Notes: generated by a model from the letters alone, not told the origin. A stretch of 64,000 bases of DNA from Methylorubrum populi (GCA_020741775.1 DYYG01000025.1:44085-108084); one strand, 5' to 3'; positions 36,925 to 53,901 are shown, numbered from the stretch's first letter. Numbers and translations: made by a program.

Positions 36925-37573
36925 CCGGGCGCCTGCCCTCGATGGGAGAACCGCTTCGGCGACGGGAAACCGCCGGAGCGAGGGCCGCGCCCGATGGCAA
37001 TGCGACGGGGCGTGGCGCTCAGGCTTTGGCTGGGCACCGCCGCCGGGGCTGCGGCCGGCATCCGGCGGCGAAGCTCCCGCTTTGCCGCAGACTTGCCTGC
37101 GACGGAAAAGTCGCGGTCCGGGACTTGGCAGGCGGCTTGCACGCCGCTATAGACCGCGCTCCACGAATTCACCCAATTGGAAGGGATCGGCCAATCGGTC
37201 GGTTTCCATTCGAGATACCGCCTGGGCGACCGGGCGGTGATGGCCGGAAGGGTCTTGGAGCAGCCGCTCCGAGCACCGTTTCCGGCTATGTCCTGTCCGA
37301 GACTGCAGGCGCCGGGCGACCGGCTTAATCGGAGACAGCCTGCACAGACGGGGAAGACCGAATTTTACACACCTCGCTTCGAGGCCGTCGGGCACCGGAG
37401 GGAGGCATCGGTTTGAACCAATCTCACCCGCGGGGGGCCTCCAGGCGCTTCAAGGGGACAGGGCCGTGAGACGTCGCCCGAGCGGCGGATCCGGCTTCTC
37501 AGCCGAGATCCGTTCCGGGCGGCAAGTGCAACCGGCGGACCTGCTCCAGGTTCCGCCAACCGGAGAGAGCACA
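36925..37573 (+). other. 649-bp gap containing the rplJ promoter and a long leader
   Basis: No gene is supported. The promoter at 37125-37153 would start an mRNA near 37160, giving a leader of about 410 bases before rplJ. Such leaders in ribosomal L10 operons bind L10(L12)4 for autoregulation. I did not derive a specific fold. Confidence 0.55.
37125..37153 (+). promoter_or_regulatory. sigma-70 promoter of rplJL-rpoBC
   Basis: TTGGCA (37125-37130) and TATAGA (37148-37153) with exactly 17 bp between them. It is the best promoter match in the gap and accounts for this essential operon now separated from rplKA. Confidence 0.7.
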
Positions 37574-38092
37574 GTGGACAGGACAGCTAAAGCTGATCTC
37601 GTCTCGACGCTCAACGGCGTGTTCGATACGAGCGCCGTCGTCGTCGTGGCCCACTACAAGGGCCTCACGGTCGCCGACATGCAGAAGCTGCGTTCGCAGA
37701 TGAAGCAGGCCGGCGCCACCGTGAAGGTCGCCAAGAACCGGCTCGCCAGCATCGCTCTCGATGGCACGGACGTCGCCTCCATCAAGCCCCTCCTGAAGGG
37801 TCCGACCCTGCTCGCCTATTCGAGCGATCCGGTCGCGGCCGCCAAGGTTGCGGTGGACTTCGCCAAGACCAACGACAAGCTCGTGATTCTTGGCGGCGCC
37901 ATGGGAACGACCGCCCTGAACCCGGACGGCGTGAAGGCGCTCGCCTCGCTCCCGTCCCTCGACGAACTGCGCGCCAAGCTCGTGGGCCTCATCCAGGCTC
38001 CCGCGACCAAGGTCGCCCAGGTCGTCAACGCGCCGGCGGCCAAGCTCGCCCGCGTGTTCGGGGCCTATGCCAAGAAGGACGAAGCGGCCTGA
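37574..38092 (+). CDS. rplJ: 50S ribosomal protein L10
   Basis: The 172-residue L10, which anchors L7/L12 dimers to the ribosomal stalk. [21 protein letters not shown] opens the family fold; [14 protein letters not shown] and KVAKNRLA are conserved, and the C-terminal helix ([15 protein letters not shown]) binds L7/L12. It starts at GTG (37574) behind GGAGAG. Confidence 0.97.
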   Translation: MDRTAKADLVSTLNGVFDTSAVVVVAHYKGLTVADMQKLRSQMKQAGATVKVAKNRLASIALDGTDVASIKPLLKGPTLLAYSSDPVAAAKVAVDFAKTNDKLVILGGAMGTTALNPDGVKALASLPSLDELRAKLVGLIQAPATKVAQVVNAPAAKLARVFGAYAKKDEAA

Positions 38093-38149
38093 GCCGTTTC
38101 CCCCTTACAAACCGACCCGTTCAAACCGATATACCGAAGGAATACGCAC

Positions 38150-38530
38150 ATGGCTGATCTCGCCAAGATCGTCGAGGACCTCTCCTCGCTGACCGTTCTC
38201 GAGGCCGCCGAGCTCGCCAAGCTCCTCGAGGAGAAGTGGGGCGTCTCGGCTGCTGCCGCAGTCGCCGTCGCCGCTGGCCCGGCCGCTGGTGGTGGCGCCG
38301 CTGCCGCCGCCGAGGAGCAGACCGAGTTCACGGTCGTGCTCGCCTCCGCCGGCGACAAGAAGATCGAGGTCATCAAGGAGGTCCGCGCGATCACCGGCCT
38401 CGGCCTCAAGGAGGCCAAGGACCTCGTCGAGGGCGCCCCGAAGCCTGTCAAGGAGGCGGTTGCCAAGGACGAGGCCGAGAAGATCAAGGCCCAGCTCGAG
38501 AAGGCCGGCGGCAAGGTCGAGCTCAAGTAA
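38150..38530 (+). CDS. rplL: 50S ribosomal protein L7/L12
   Basis: The 126-residue L7/L12 stalk protein, with the N-terminal dimerisation helix ([21 protein letters not shown]), an Ala/Gly hinge (about 40-58) and the C-terminal factor-binding domain ([21 protein letters not shown]). 57 bp after rplJ. Confidence 0.98.
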   Translation: MADLAKIVEDLSSLTVLEAAELAKLLEEKWGVSAAAAVAVAAGPAAGGGAAAAAEEQTEFTVVLASAGDKKIEVIKEVRAITGLGLKEAKDLVEGAPKPVKEAVAKDEAEKIKAQLEKAGGKVELK

Positions 38531-38794
38531 TTTGTCGGTGGGCCGGATCCGGCCCATCGCATCCGGCGCGCGCCTCTCGGGGCCGCGCCGGCCAGACGCC
38601 CGCGGGCTCCGGCTCGCGGGCTAACGCCGCTTCGGGCGGCCGTGCATCCGAAGGCGGGTGCGGCGGCGAACAGAAGACGAATTCGGTTCGGGTGGGCTGA
38701 TCGTCCGGCGGGACGGCCCTTCAGGCCCGGTGGCGGGAGGCTTGTCGCAAGCCTTCCCCGGGCACCCTACGCTGAGGTGGTGGAGCGAGGTCTC

Positions 38795-42925
<4,131 letters not shown>

Positions 42926-43104
42926 CGGCAACGATACCTCCCGCGGCGGCGCATCTTCCGGTGCGCTGCCGCGGTCGAGCGGGAAGGGGCGGAGCCTTCC
43001 GGACCATGACGACGGCCAGCGGCGCTTCGCGGAGCGCGGCGCCGGATCTGAGTTTCAGTCACGTCAGCCCAGGCGCGGGGCGTCGTGCAGCTAAGGAGCG
43101 GATC

Positions 43105-47322
<4,218 letters not shown>

Positions 47323-47374
47323 GCCGGCTCGAAACACTTTCCCCGTCCGCTCAGCGGGCGGGGAGGGACCCACG

Positions 47375-47410
47375 AAAAAGGCCCCGGCTCGCGCGAGCCG
47401 GGGCCTTTTT
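47375..47410. terminator. bidirectional intrinsic terminator after rpoC
   Basis: A 26-base perfect palindrome (GGCCCCGGCTCGC and its complement, 47380-47405) is flanked by AAAAA (47375-47379) and TTTTT (47406-47410), so it can end transcripts from both sides. It serves rpoC and the convergent binding-protein gene. A weaker hairpin (47341-47363) precedes it. Confidence 0.95.
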
Positions 47411-47428
47411 CATGCGATGGAAGAGAGC

Positions 47429-48532
47429 TCAGCGTCCGGTGCGCACCCGCGTCCAGGCCCGGGTGACGAAGCGCTGGGTCGAGTCGTTCCAGGCGGTGTT
47501 GACGGAGAGCCGTTGCATCGTCGCTTCATCCGGGTAGATGCCGGGATTGTTGCGGATCTCCGGCTTTACCAGCTTCTGGGAGGCGAGGTTGCCGTTGGCA
47601 TACGACACGAAGTTGGTGTTGGCTGCGGCCACTTCGGGCCGCATCATGTAGTCGATGAAGGCGTGCGCCTCCGCCGGGTGAGCCGCGTCCTTCGGAATTG
47701 CCAGGGCATCGAACCACATCAGCGCCCCTTCCTTGGGGATGAAGTAGGCGATGTCGATGCCGTTCTTCGATTCCTCGGCCCGCTTCTTCGCCTGCATCAC
47801 GTCGCCGGAATAGCCGACCGCGAGGCAGACATCGCCGTTGGCGAGCCCATTGATGTATTCCGAGGAGTGGAATTTCCGCACCGACCCGCGCACCTTGTAG
47901 AGGGCGTCGGTCACGGTGGTAATGTCGTCCCAGCGCTTCGAGTCGGACTTGTAGCCGTAGAAGGGCAGGATCGACGGGATCAGGTCCTCGGGCGAATCGA
48001 GCAGCATCACCCCGCAATCCTTCAGCTTGGCCATCGAGCCGGGATTGAGCACGAGGCTCCAGCTGTTGAGGACGGCATTCGCGCCCAGGCGCTCGCGCAC
48101 CGCCCCGACATTCACGCCGATGCCGGTGGTGCCCCACATGTAATCGACGGCGAAGGTGTTGCCGGGATCGTAGGTCTGGAGGCGATTGGCGATTTCCGGC
48201 CAAGCATGTTTGAGGTTCGGCAGCTTGCCCTTGTCGAGGGCCAGGAACACCCCCGCCTTGATTAGGCGCTGCAGGAAGGGGCCCGACGGCACGACGATGT
48301 CGTAGCCGGACTTGCCGGCCAGTAGCTTTGTCTCGAGAATCTCGTTGTTGTCGTAGGTGTCGTAGACAACCTTGATGCCCGTCTCCTTGGTGAAGTCGTC
48401 GAGCACCTTCGGGTCGATATAGTCCGACCAGTTGTATATGTTGACGACCCGCTCCTCGGCCCGCAGCCCTCCCGCCGCTCCGAGGAGAAGGGGGAGGGCG
48501 GCGAGCCCTCCCAGGAGGAGCCGCCGGATCAC
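47429..48532 (-). CDS. polyamine ABC transporter substrate-binding protein, PotF/PotD type
   Basis: A 367-residue periplasmic binding protein for putrescine/spermidine-like polyamines. A signal peptide ends at LRA25; VNIYNWSDYIDPKVLDDFTK opens lobe 1 as in PotF/PotD, followed by YDIVVPSGPFLQRL, VDYMWGTTGIG and AVGYSGDVMQA with acidic and aromatic pocket residues. It begins at GTG 48532, overlapping the stop of the RidA-type gene. No permease or ATPase genes are adjacent, so it is an orphan binding protein here. Confidence 0.9.
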   Translation of the reverse strand: MIRRLLLGGLAALPLLLGAAGGLRAEERVVNIYNWSDYIDPKVLDDFTKETGIKVVYDTYDNNEILETKLLAGKSGYDIVVPSGPFLQRLIKAGVFLALDKGKLPNLKHAWPEIANRLQTYDPGNTFAVDYMWGTTGIGVNVGAVRERLGANAVLNSWSLVLNPGSMAKLKDCGVMLLDSPEDLIPSILPFYGYKSDSKRWDDITTVTDALYKVRGSVRKFHSSEYINGLANGDVCLAVGYSGDVMQAKKRAEESKNGIDIAYFIPKEGALMWFDALAIPKDAAHPAEAHAFIDYMMRPEVAAANTNFVSYANGNLASQKLVKPEIRNNPGIYPDEATMQRLSVNTAWNDSTQRFVTRAWTRVRTGR

Positions 48533-48900
48533 GGCTTGGACCGCGCCGCGGTCACGGCGATCTCGACCAGATATTCGGGGGCGACGAGCCGTGCTTCGAC
48601 GGTGGCGCGGGCGGGCGGGTTGCTCCGGTCGACCCAGGCGTCCCAGGCGGCGTTCATCTCGGCGAAGCCGGCGATATCGGCGAGGTAGATCGTCGCCGAG
48701 AGGATGCGGGACTTGTCGCTGCCCGCCGCGAGCAGCAGCCGGTCGATCTGCTCCAGGATCTGCTGCGTCTGCGCCGTGACACCGGTGCCGACCACGTCGG
48801 CGGCCACCTGACCCGCCAGGAAGACGAGCTCGCCATGGGCAACCGCCTGGCTCATGCGGGGGCCGGTTTCGTAGCGTTCGATGGTCGTGGCGTTGGTCAT
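48529..48900 (-). CDS. RidA/YjgF-family protein
   Basis: A 123-residue Rid-family protein; the family hydrolyses reactive enamine/imine intermediates. SQAVAHGELVFLAGQVAADV and TVEARLVAPEYLVEIAVTA are typical; the catalytic Arg of true RidA would sit at AxxR near the C-terminus, where VEARL lies. Gene order RidA followed by polyamine-type binding protein, with GTGA overlap, suggests linked amine metabolism. Subfamily assignment is uncertain. Confidence 0.88.
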   Translation of the reverse strand: MTNATTIERYETGPRMSQAVAHGELVFLAGQVAADVVGTGVTAQTQQILEQIDRLLLAAGSDKSRILSATIYLADIAGFAEMNAAWDAWVDRSNPPARATVEARLVAPEYLVEIAVTAARSKP

Positions 48901-49175
48901 GGGTCGGATGCCGGTCTCGTCGCGTTGAAAGGACGGACCCTTCTGCCGCTGCGGACGGTTGCCCGTAAAGGGGTTCGGCGATGGCCGCCGTTCGAGAAGG
49001 CTGGCGATCGCCCGTTTCCGGCGGGGAGCGGCTCAGATTTTTTGGCCGCTCCGGCGAATCGTGAGGCAACCGGCATCGTCACTCGCGCGTTTGTCATCCG
49101 AATACGGCCAAGTCTTCGAGCGGTCCTTCGCGGCGGAGGATCATGCCGAAGACGCATCGCGAGGTTGGGACGACT

Positions 49176-49442
49176 ATGGAAATCCTCTGGACCATCATCA
49201 TCGGCTTCGTGGCCGGCGTCATCGCCAAGTTCATCATGCCCGGCGACAAGGAGCCCGCGGGCTTCATCATGACGACGATCCTCGGCATCGTCGGTGCCTT
49301 CGTCGCCACCTTCATCGGTCAGGCTATCGGCTGGTACGGGCCGAACGAGGGCGCGCGCTTCATCGGCTCCATCGTTGGCGCCTGCGTCGTGCTGGCGATC
49401 TACGGCTTCATTGCCGGCCGGACCAGCAGCCGCTCGCTCTAA
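49176..49442 (+). CDS. GlsB/YeaQ/YmgE-family membrane protein
   Basis: An 88-residue protein with three hydrophobic helices (ILWTIIIGFVAGVIAKFIM, then FIMTTILGIVGAFVATFIG and FIGSIVGACVVLAIYGFIAG), the 'transglycosylase-associated' family, often induced by stress. PGD at 28-30 (IMPGDKEPAG) is the family signature. I start at ATG 49176; the 11 codons before it are not conserved-looking. A terminator follows. Confidence 0.9.
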   Translation: MEILWTIIIGFVAGVIAKFIMPGDKEPAGFIMTTILGIVGAFVATFIGQAIGWYGPNEGARFIGSIVGACVVLAIYGFIAGRTSSRSL

Positions 49443-49468
49443 CGCGGTTCAGGTCTTTCGAGGCTGAG

Positions 49469-49502
49469 AAAAGGGGCGCTCTTCAGGGAGCCGCCCCTTT
49501 TC
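49469..49502 (+). terminator. intrinsic terminator after the GlsB-type gene
   Basis: AAAAGGGGCG (49469-49478) pairs with CGCCCCTTTT (49492-49501) with an inner CTC/GAG extension, and a T-run ends the element. The A-tract on the 5' side makes it potentially bidirectional. Confidence 0.8.
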
Positions 49503-49574
49503 ACGTTTGGGCGGCCGCCTTCCCCGGTGGGAGCGAGGCGGATCTCGATCCGGAGGAGAGCTCCTCATACTAGA

Positions 49575-49618
49575 GCGCTTTCCGCCGAAGTGGACACCGG
49601 TTCGGCGCTAGAAAGCGC
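49575..49618 (+). repeat. interspersed structured repeat, family 1, copy 2
   Basis: GCGCTTTC (49575-49582) pairs with GAAAGCGC (49611-49618), and an inner stem CGCCGAA (49583-49589) pairs with TTCGGCG (49601-49607) around GTGGACACCGG. It matches the element at 19070-19113 in opposite orientation. The outer stem shows a compensated T-A to C-G change relative to copy 1. Confidence 0.7.
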
Positions 49619-49638
49619 GTCACAACAAGGGCCTAGAG

Positions 49639-49733
49639 CCGTTTGATCCCTTCGGGATGGCGGATTTGGGCTCCGCTCAGACGCCGCGCGCTCCCCGATC
49701 CTGCCTCCGGTCTGATCGACCGGAGACAGGATC
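49639..49733 (+). repeat. interspersed repeat, family 2, copy 1, with adjoining hairpin
   Basis: The conserved core (49639-49690, with CCCTTCGGGATGGCGGAT and CAGACGCCGCGCG) recurs in reverse at 53950-54001. It is followed by a long variable hairpin in which GATCCTG (49697-49703) and CTCCGGTC pair with the arms ending at 49733, reaching into the qorB-like stop codon. Confidence 0.7.
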
Positions 49734-50628
49734 AGTGGCGGGCGACCGCCTCGGCGATCGTGGTGCGAAAGGGGGTCGTCGGCCGGCCGATCAGCCGGCT
49801 CAGCTGGCCGCCGGTCTCACCGAGGGCCCCCTGCGCCGCTCCCGCATCGGAATCAGCGAGCAGGGCCGCGAAAGCCTCCGGGAGGCCCGCTCCGACCAGC
49901 GCCGCCTTGAAATCGGCCTCCGGCAGGTTCCGGTAGGCGATTGCTGTGCCGGCGGCCGCACTCACCGCTTCGGCGAACGCGGTCAGCGTATAGGCCTCGT
50001 CGCCGGCCAGTTCGTAGACCCGCCCGGCGTGGGACTCCGCCGTCAGCACGGCGGCAGCGGCCTCGGCGTAGTCCACCCGCGCGGCGGAGGCGATCCGACC
50101 TTCCCCGGCGCTGCCCAGAAACACACCGTGTTCCAGGGCGGGCGGAATCGAAGCGGTGTAGTTTTCGGTGTACCAGCCGTTGCGCAGCAGAACGTACGGA
50201 ATGCCGGAGGCTCTCAGGGCGGCTTCCGTCTGCCGGTGTTCCTCTGCCAGGGCCAGCGGCGACGTCTCGGCGTGCAAGAGGCTGGTATAGGCGATCAGGC
50301 CGATGCCGGCCCGCTGGGCGGCGTCGATGACATTGCGATGCTGGACCACACGCCGGCCGATCTCGCTGGATGAGATCAGCAGAAGCCGGTCGATGCCGCT
50401 TAAGGCTGTCTCCAGCGTCTCGGGACGGTCGTAATCGATGTGCCGCAGCGCAACGCCTCGGGCTCGCAGGCCACGCGCCGCCGCGCTGTCCGGGGAGCGG
50501 ACGCCCGCGACGAGGGAGTCTGCCGGCACTTGCCTCAGCAGGGCGTCGATCACCAAGCGGCCGAGCTGGCCGGTGGCACCGGTCACGAAAAGGCGCGGAT
50601 GGGCGAAGGGGGGCGTAGAGATGGTCAT
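49732..50628 (-). CDS. qorB: NAD(P)H:quinone oxidoreductase QorB-like (NmrA family)
   Basis: A 298-residue atypical short-chain dehydrogenase. GATGQLG (17-23) binds NADPH; RLLLISSSEIGRRVVQHRN, IAYTSLLHAETSPLALAEEH, LLRNGWYTENY and VYELAGDEAYTL match E. coli QorB (YtfG) closely throughout. It reduces quinones or enoyl-type electrophiles and is usually induced by thiol or quinone stress. Start at MTISTPPF (50628). It is divergent from an HxlR regulator, exactly as ytfG and ytfH are in E. coli. Confidence 0.93.
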   Translation of the reverse strand: MTISTPPFAHPRLFVTGATGQLGRLVIDALLRQVPADSLVAGVRSPDSAAARGLRARGVALRHIDYDRPETLETALSGIDRLLLISSSEIGRRVVQHRNVIDAAQRAGIGLIAYTSLLHAETSPLALAEEHRQTEAALRASGIPYVLLRNGWYTENYTASIPPALEHGVFLGSAGEGRIASAARVDYAEAAAAVLTAESHAGRVYELAGDEAYTLTAFAEAVSAAAGTAIAYRNLPEADFKAALVGAGLPEAFAALLADSDAGAAQGALGETGGQLSRLIGRPTTPFRTTIAEAVARH

Positions 50629-50643
50629 GGCGTCCTCGATCCT

Positions 50644-50678
50644 GGTCTCACTGTGGTAGAAGGTAACTAAGTGAGACC
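50644..50678. promoter_or_regulatory. operator-like inverted repeat between qorB and the HxlR gene
   Basis: GGTCTCACT (50644-50652) and AGTGAGACC (50670-50678) form perfect 9-bp arms 17 bp apart in the 76-bp divergent gap. An inner GGTAACT half site lies in the spacer. The position fits binding of the HxlR dimer controlling both genes; this is inference. Confidence 0.6.
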
Positions 50679-50704
50679 GACGAGGCCGTGAAGGAGGCAC
50701 TTTC

Positions 50705-51163
50705 TTGGGACAAGGTGACGTGGAGGAAACCGCCGACCTGGCAGGGCAAGCGGAGCTGGCGCGCAGTTTCGCCCGCTGGCAATCCGCCGGCCTCGATGTC
50801 TCCGGCTGTCCGGTACGGAACGTGCTGGACCGGGTCGGCGACAAATGGTCGATGCTGATCCTGATCGCTCTCGCCGCCGGGCCGTCCCGCTTCAGCGCGC
50901 TCGCGCGCGGGGTCCCGGACATCTCCAAGCGCATGCTGACTCAGACGCTGCGCGATCTCGAGCGAGACGGTTTCGTCGCGCGCCGGGTGTTTCCGACCAA
51001 ACCGCCCAGCGTCGAGTATCGTCTGACGGCTTTGGGGATCGCGCTGCTCGATCCGCTCGCCCGCCTCGTCCGCTGGGCCGAGGCGAGCCACCCGGCGATC
51101 CAGGAGGCGCGAGCGTGCTTCGATGCCGGCACCGCCAGCGAGGGCGGGCCGGCCTTGGACTGA
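50705..51163 (+). CDS. HxlR-family transcriptional regulator
   Basis: A 152-residue MarR-like winged helix regulator of the HxlR/YtfH type. [19 protein letters not shown] (35-53) holds the conserved redox-sensing Cys35 and [22 protein letters not shown] is the recognition helix region; YRLTALG is the wing. Cys35 suggests sensing of electrophiles or quinones. The frame starts at TTG 50705; a GTG at 50720 is the alternative start. Confidence 0.9.
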   Translation: MGQGDVEETADLAGQAELARSFARWQSAGLDVSGCPVRNVLDRVGDKWSMLILIALAAGPSRFSALARGVPDISKRMLTQTLRDLERDGFVARRVFPTKPPSVEYRLTALGIALLDPLARLVRWAEASHPAIQEARACFDAGTASEGGPALD

Positions 51164-51171
51164 ACGGGACG

Positions 51172-51411
51172 TCAGGCGGTCAGGTCGCGCCCACCTCCGG
51201 CGGCGGCCTTGACGGCGCAATGGCCGGTGGCGCCCCGCATCGCGAGGCCGACACCGACCACCAGGGCGGCGAGGCTCAGGAACTTGTTCGGCCGCGGCTG
51301 GGCGGCTGCGGCGGCGATGCCGAGGCCGAGGGCGACGGACACCGCCCGCTCGGTCATGCTCAGGTTCTGCTCGCCGGAAAAAATATCCTCGATCATCGCG
51401 TTCACGGTCAT
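51172..51411 (-). CDS. small DUF2892 membrane protein
   Basis: A 79-residue protein matching the YgaP-like/DUF2892 transmembrane family: MTERAVSVALGLGIAAAAA, then FLSLAALVVGVGLAMRGATGHC with the typical ATGHC ending. It has two membrane helices. Start is uncertain: ATG 51411 has AAGGAG only four bases upstream, while a GTG six bases in (51405) has better spacing. Function unknown. Confidence 0.8.
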   Translation of the reverse strand: MTVNAMIEDIFSGEQNLSMTERAVSVALGLGIAAAAAQPRPNKFLSLAALVVGVGLAMRGATGHCAVKAAAGGGRDLTA

Positions 51412-51510
51412 CCGCTCCTTTTCACGCATCTGCGGTTCGCGGGGCGAACGCGGCGCGGCCGGTGCCGTTCCGCGCGCGCTGCCATGAAGCGGAGGATCAC
51501 GCGCTGAGCC

Positions 51511-53763
51511 TCAGAACCGGGCCATCAGCTGGAAGCGCACGGTCCTGGGCGCACCGGGGAGGATGTTGTTGTTGTTGTGCGCGGAGACGATGTAGCGGCG
51601 GTCGAACAGGTTCTCGATGTTCACCTGCGCCCGCACCGCCTCGCTGAACTCGTAGAACAGCCCGAGATCGAAGCGCGAATAGCTCGGCAGGCGCACGGTG
51701 TTGTCGGAGGCGGCGAAGCTGTGGGCCTGATTGAGATAGCCCACTCCCACCGCGACACCCCCGCCGATCTCGAACTTGTTCCAGAGGCTGAAGGTGTTGA
51801 GGGGGACGAGGCCGACAATGTTGCCGGCCACGACGGAATCGCTGAGATCGGCGCTGATGCGCGCATCGGTGAAGGCGTAGCCGCCGGCGACCGCCCACCA
51901 GTCGGTGACGTATCCGTTCAGGCCGATCTCCGCCCCTTGCGTGCGGGTGCGGCCGGCGCCGAGGACGAAGCCCGGATTGTTGGGGTCGGGGATCGGCTGG
52001 TTGGTGCGGTCGAGGTTGAACAGGGCCGCCGTCAGCTGCAATGCGGGCGTGACGTCGTATTTCACGCCGATCTCGGCATTCACGAATGTCTCCGGCTCGG
52101 CCAGGGCAAGGCCCGGTGTCAGAACCCGGAACTGGTCGCCGGCACTCGGCAGGTAGGACACGCCGTAGCTGCCATAGACGGCGAGGTTGTCGAGCGGTTT
52201 GACGACGACGCCGGCCCGGGGCGAAACGAGGTTGTCGATACGGGCATTGAGGCTGCCGTCACGCCGATCCCGCGATTCGAAGTTGAAGTGATCGTAGCGA
52301 AGCCCGGCGATGAACTGCAGGTGCTCGTCGATCTCGATCTGGTCCTGAACGAAGGCCGCCGCGAGCCCGAGGGCGTAGGTGTTGTTGTTGCCGGAGGCGA
52401 TGTTGCGATAGGTCGCTCCGACCGCAGTCACCGGCGAGTAGGGGTTCACCACGAGATCGCGGCTCCCGGTCGTGTTCCAGAAGCCGTCGCGCCGGAAGTC
52501 GATGCCTTGCTGGTAGCCGAGCTCGAACCCTCCGACGAGGGTATGCGCCACCGGCCCGGTGGCGAATTTGTAGGTGAAGTCGGTCTGGTTGAAATAGTTC
52601 GTGCGATCGGTCTGGCTGTTATAGGTGCGCAGGACGACTTCCGAATTATCGGCATTGACCGGCCCGTTCGGAAACGCGTTCTGGTGGAACTTCCGGTAAT
52701 CGGCGATCCGCGACTGGCTGCGCATGACGACGCCGTTCTCGAAGACATGGTCGAGCTGGGCAGTGCCGATCTGAGCATCGATCGAGCCGCGTGAGATCAG
52801 CGGCGCACCGAACAGGGTCGCCGTATTGTCGCGGTAGCGCCAGGCCCGGCCGCCCTGCGAGGGGATGCCGCGGTCGGGGATGCGGTTGTCGCTGAAGAAC
52901 TCGTAGGACAGGCGTAGCGTCGTCTGCGGCCCGAGCAGGAGCGTCATCGTCGGGTTCACGCCATAACGGCGGATATCGATGAAGTTGCGATAGGTGCCGG
53001 TATCCTCGAACACGCCGTTGAGGCGGAAGAAGGCGGTCTCGGAGAGGCGGTCGCCGACATCGAGCGCCATACGCTTGTTCGCGAACTGGCCGCCCTGCAG
53101 CAGCACTTCGCGGATCGGTACGCCGTCGGCCTCCTTGAGCACCCGGTTGACGATGCCGCCACCGCCGCCGCGGCCGAAGATCATCGCGTTGGGGCCTTTC
53201 AGCACCTCAATGCGCTGGGTGTTGTAGAGATCGCGGAAATAGCGGGCGTCGTCGCGGATGCCGTTGACGAAGAAGTCGGCGTTGGTGCGCTGGCCGCGGA
53301 TCAGGATCTCGTCGCGATGGCCCTCGCCCTGGGCGATGGCGACGCCGGGGACGTAGCGCAAGGCGTCGCCGAGGCTCTGGACGTTCTGATCGCGGATCTG
53401 CGCTTGCGTCACCACCGAGATCGCCTGCGGAGTGTCGATGAGCGGCGTATCGGTCTTGGTCGAGGAGCGCAGGCGCTTGGCGATGTAGCCGACCTGCGCG
53501 CCGGAGCTGTCGACCACGAGACCGCGCCCGGAGCGGGAGCCCGAGACGCTGATCGTGTCGAGGGTCACGCCGTCGACGGACGCGGCCCGAGGCAGGGCGG
53601 CTTGTGGCAGGGGATGGACCGCCTGAGCCGTCGGCGGGCCGGTATTGATCTCCGTGACTTGCGCATGGGCCGGATGGATGAGGGCCGCGACGATGCTTGA
53701 ACTGGCGACGGACGCGAGCAGCATCGGCCACGACAAAGCGTGGCGCCCTTGCGCTTTCATCAT
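51511..53763 (-). CDS. TonB-dependent siderophore receptor, Fiu/catecholate type
   Basis: A 750-residue outer-membrane receptor. A signal peptide ends at AHA34; a TonB-box-like VTLDTISVSG (about 65-74) precedes the plug with DTPQAISVVTQAQIRDQN, SLGDALRYVPGV, RGQRTNADFFVNGIRD, RIEVLKGPNAMIFGRGGGGGIVN; the barrel follows and ends in FQLMARF. This is the catecholate siderophore (Fiu/FhuE-like) layout. It uptakes ferric siderophores with TonB-ExbBD energy. No cognate regulator or periplasmic transporter is adjacent, and no Fur or Irr box was found in its upstream region. Confidence 0.93.
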   Translation of the reverse strand: MMKAQGRHALSWPMLLASVASSSIVAALIHPAHAQVTEINTGPPTAQAVHPLPQAALPRAASVDGVTLDTISVSGSRSGRGLVVDSSGAQVGYIAKRLRSSTKTDTPLIDTPQAISVVTQAQIRDQNVQSLGDALRYVPGVAIAQGEGHRDEILIRGQRTNADFFVNGIRDDARYFRDLYNTQRIEVLKGPNAMIFGRGGGGGIVNRVLKEADGVPIREVLLQGGQFANKRMALDVGDRLSETAFFRLNGVFEDTGTYRNFIDIRRYGVNPTMTLLLGPQTTLRLSYEFFSDNRIPDRGIPSQGGRAWRYRDNTATLFGAPLISRGSIDAQIGTAQLDHVFENGVVMRSQSRIADYRKFHQNAFPNGPVNADNSEVVLRTYNSQTDRTNYFNQTDFTYKFATGPVAHTLVGGFELGYQQGIDFRRDGFWNTTGSRDLVVNPYSPVTAVGATYRNIASGNNNTYALGLAAAFVQDQIEIDEHLQFIAGLRYDHFNFESRDRRDGSLNARIDNLVSPRAGVVVKPLDNLAVYGSYGVSYLPSAGDQFRVLTPGLALAEPETFVNAEIGVKYDVTPALQLTAALFNLDRTNQPIPDPNNPGFVLGAGRTRTQGAEIGLNGYVTDWWAVAGGYAFTDARISADLSDSVVAGNIVGLVPLNTFSLWNKFEIGGGVAVGVGYLNQAHSFAASDNTVRLPSYSRFDLGLFYEFSEAVRAQVNIENLFDRRYIVSAHNNNNILPGAPRTVRFQLMARF

Positions 53764-53901
53764 AAATTCCCCCCTTATTTTATTATAATAGACGGGGGAG
53801 AGCGGGCCCTAATCCGGTCGATTTGCTAGGTTTGTCTCTGTTCCAAACTTGCAGAAAACTTATGGAAATTCGGCAATTGGCTCGTACTTGCCTTTGGGGC
53901 C
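53764..53901 (-). promoter_or_regulatory. upstream region of the siderophore receptor with a TATAAT box
   Basis: The receptor start follows GGGGGG with a five-base spacing. A perfect minus-strand TATAAT (plus 53782-53787) lies 19 bases before the start. No good -35 is visible. The segment is A/T-rich compared with neighbours. Confidence 0.45.

Noticed and set aside
49066..49090. A possible EcfG (general stress) promoter before the GlsB-type gene
   Set aside because: GGCAAC and CGTT are near the right spacing, but the -35 deviates from GGAAC and one match in GC-rich DNA is not enough.
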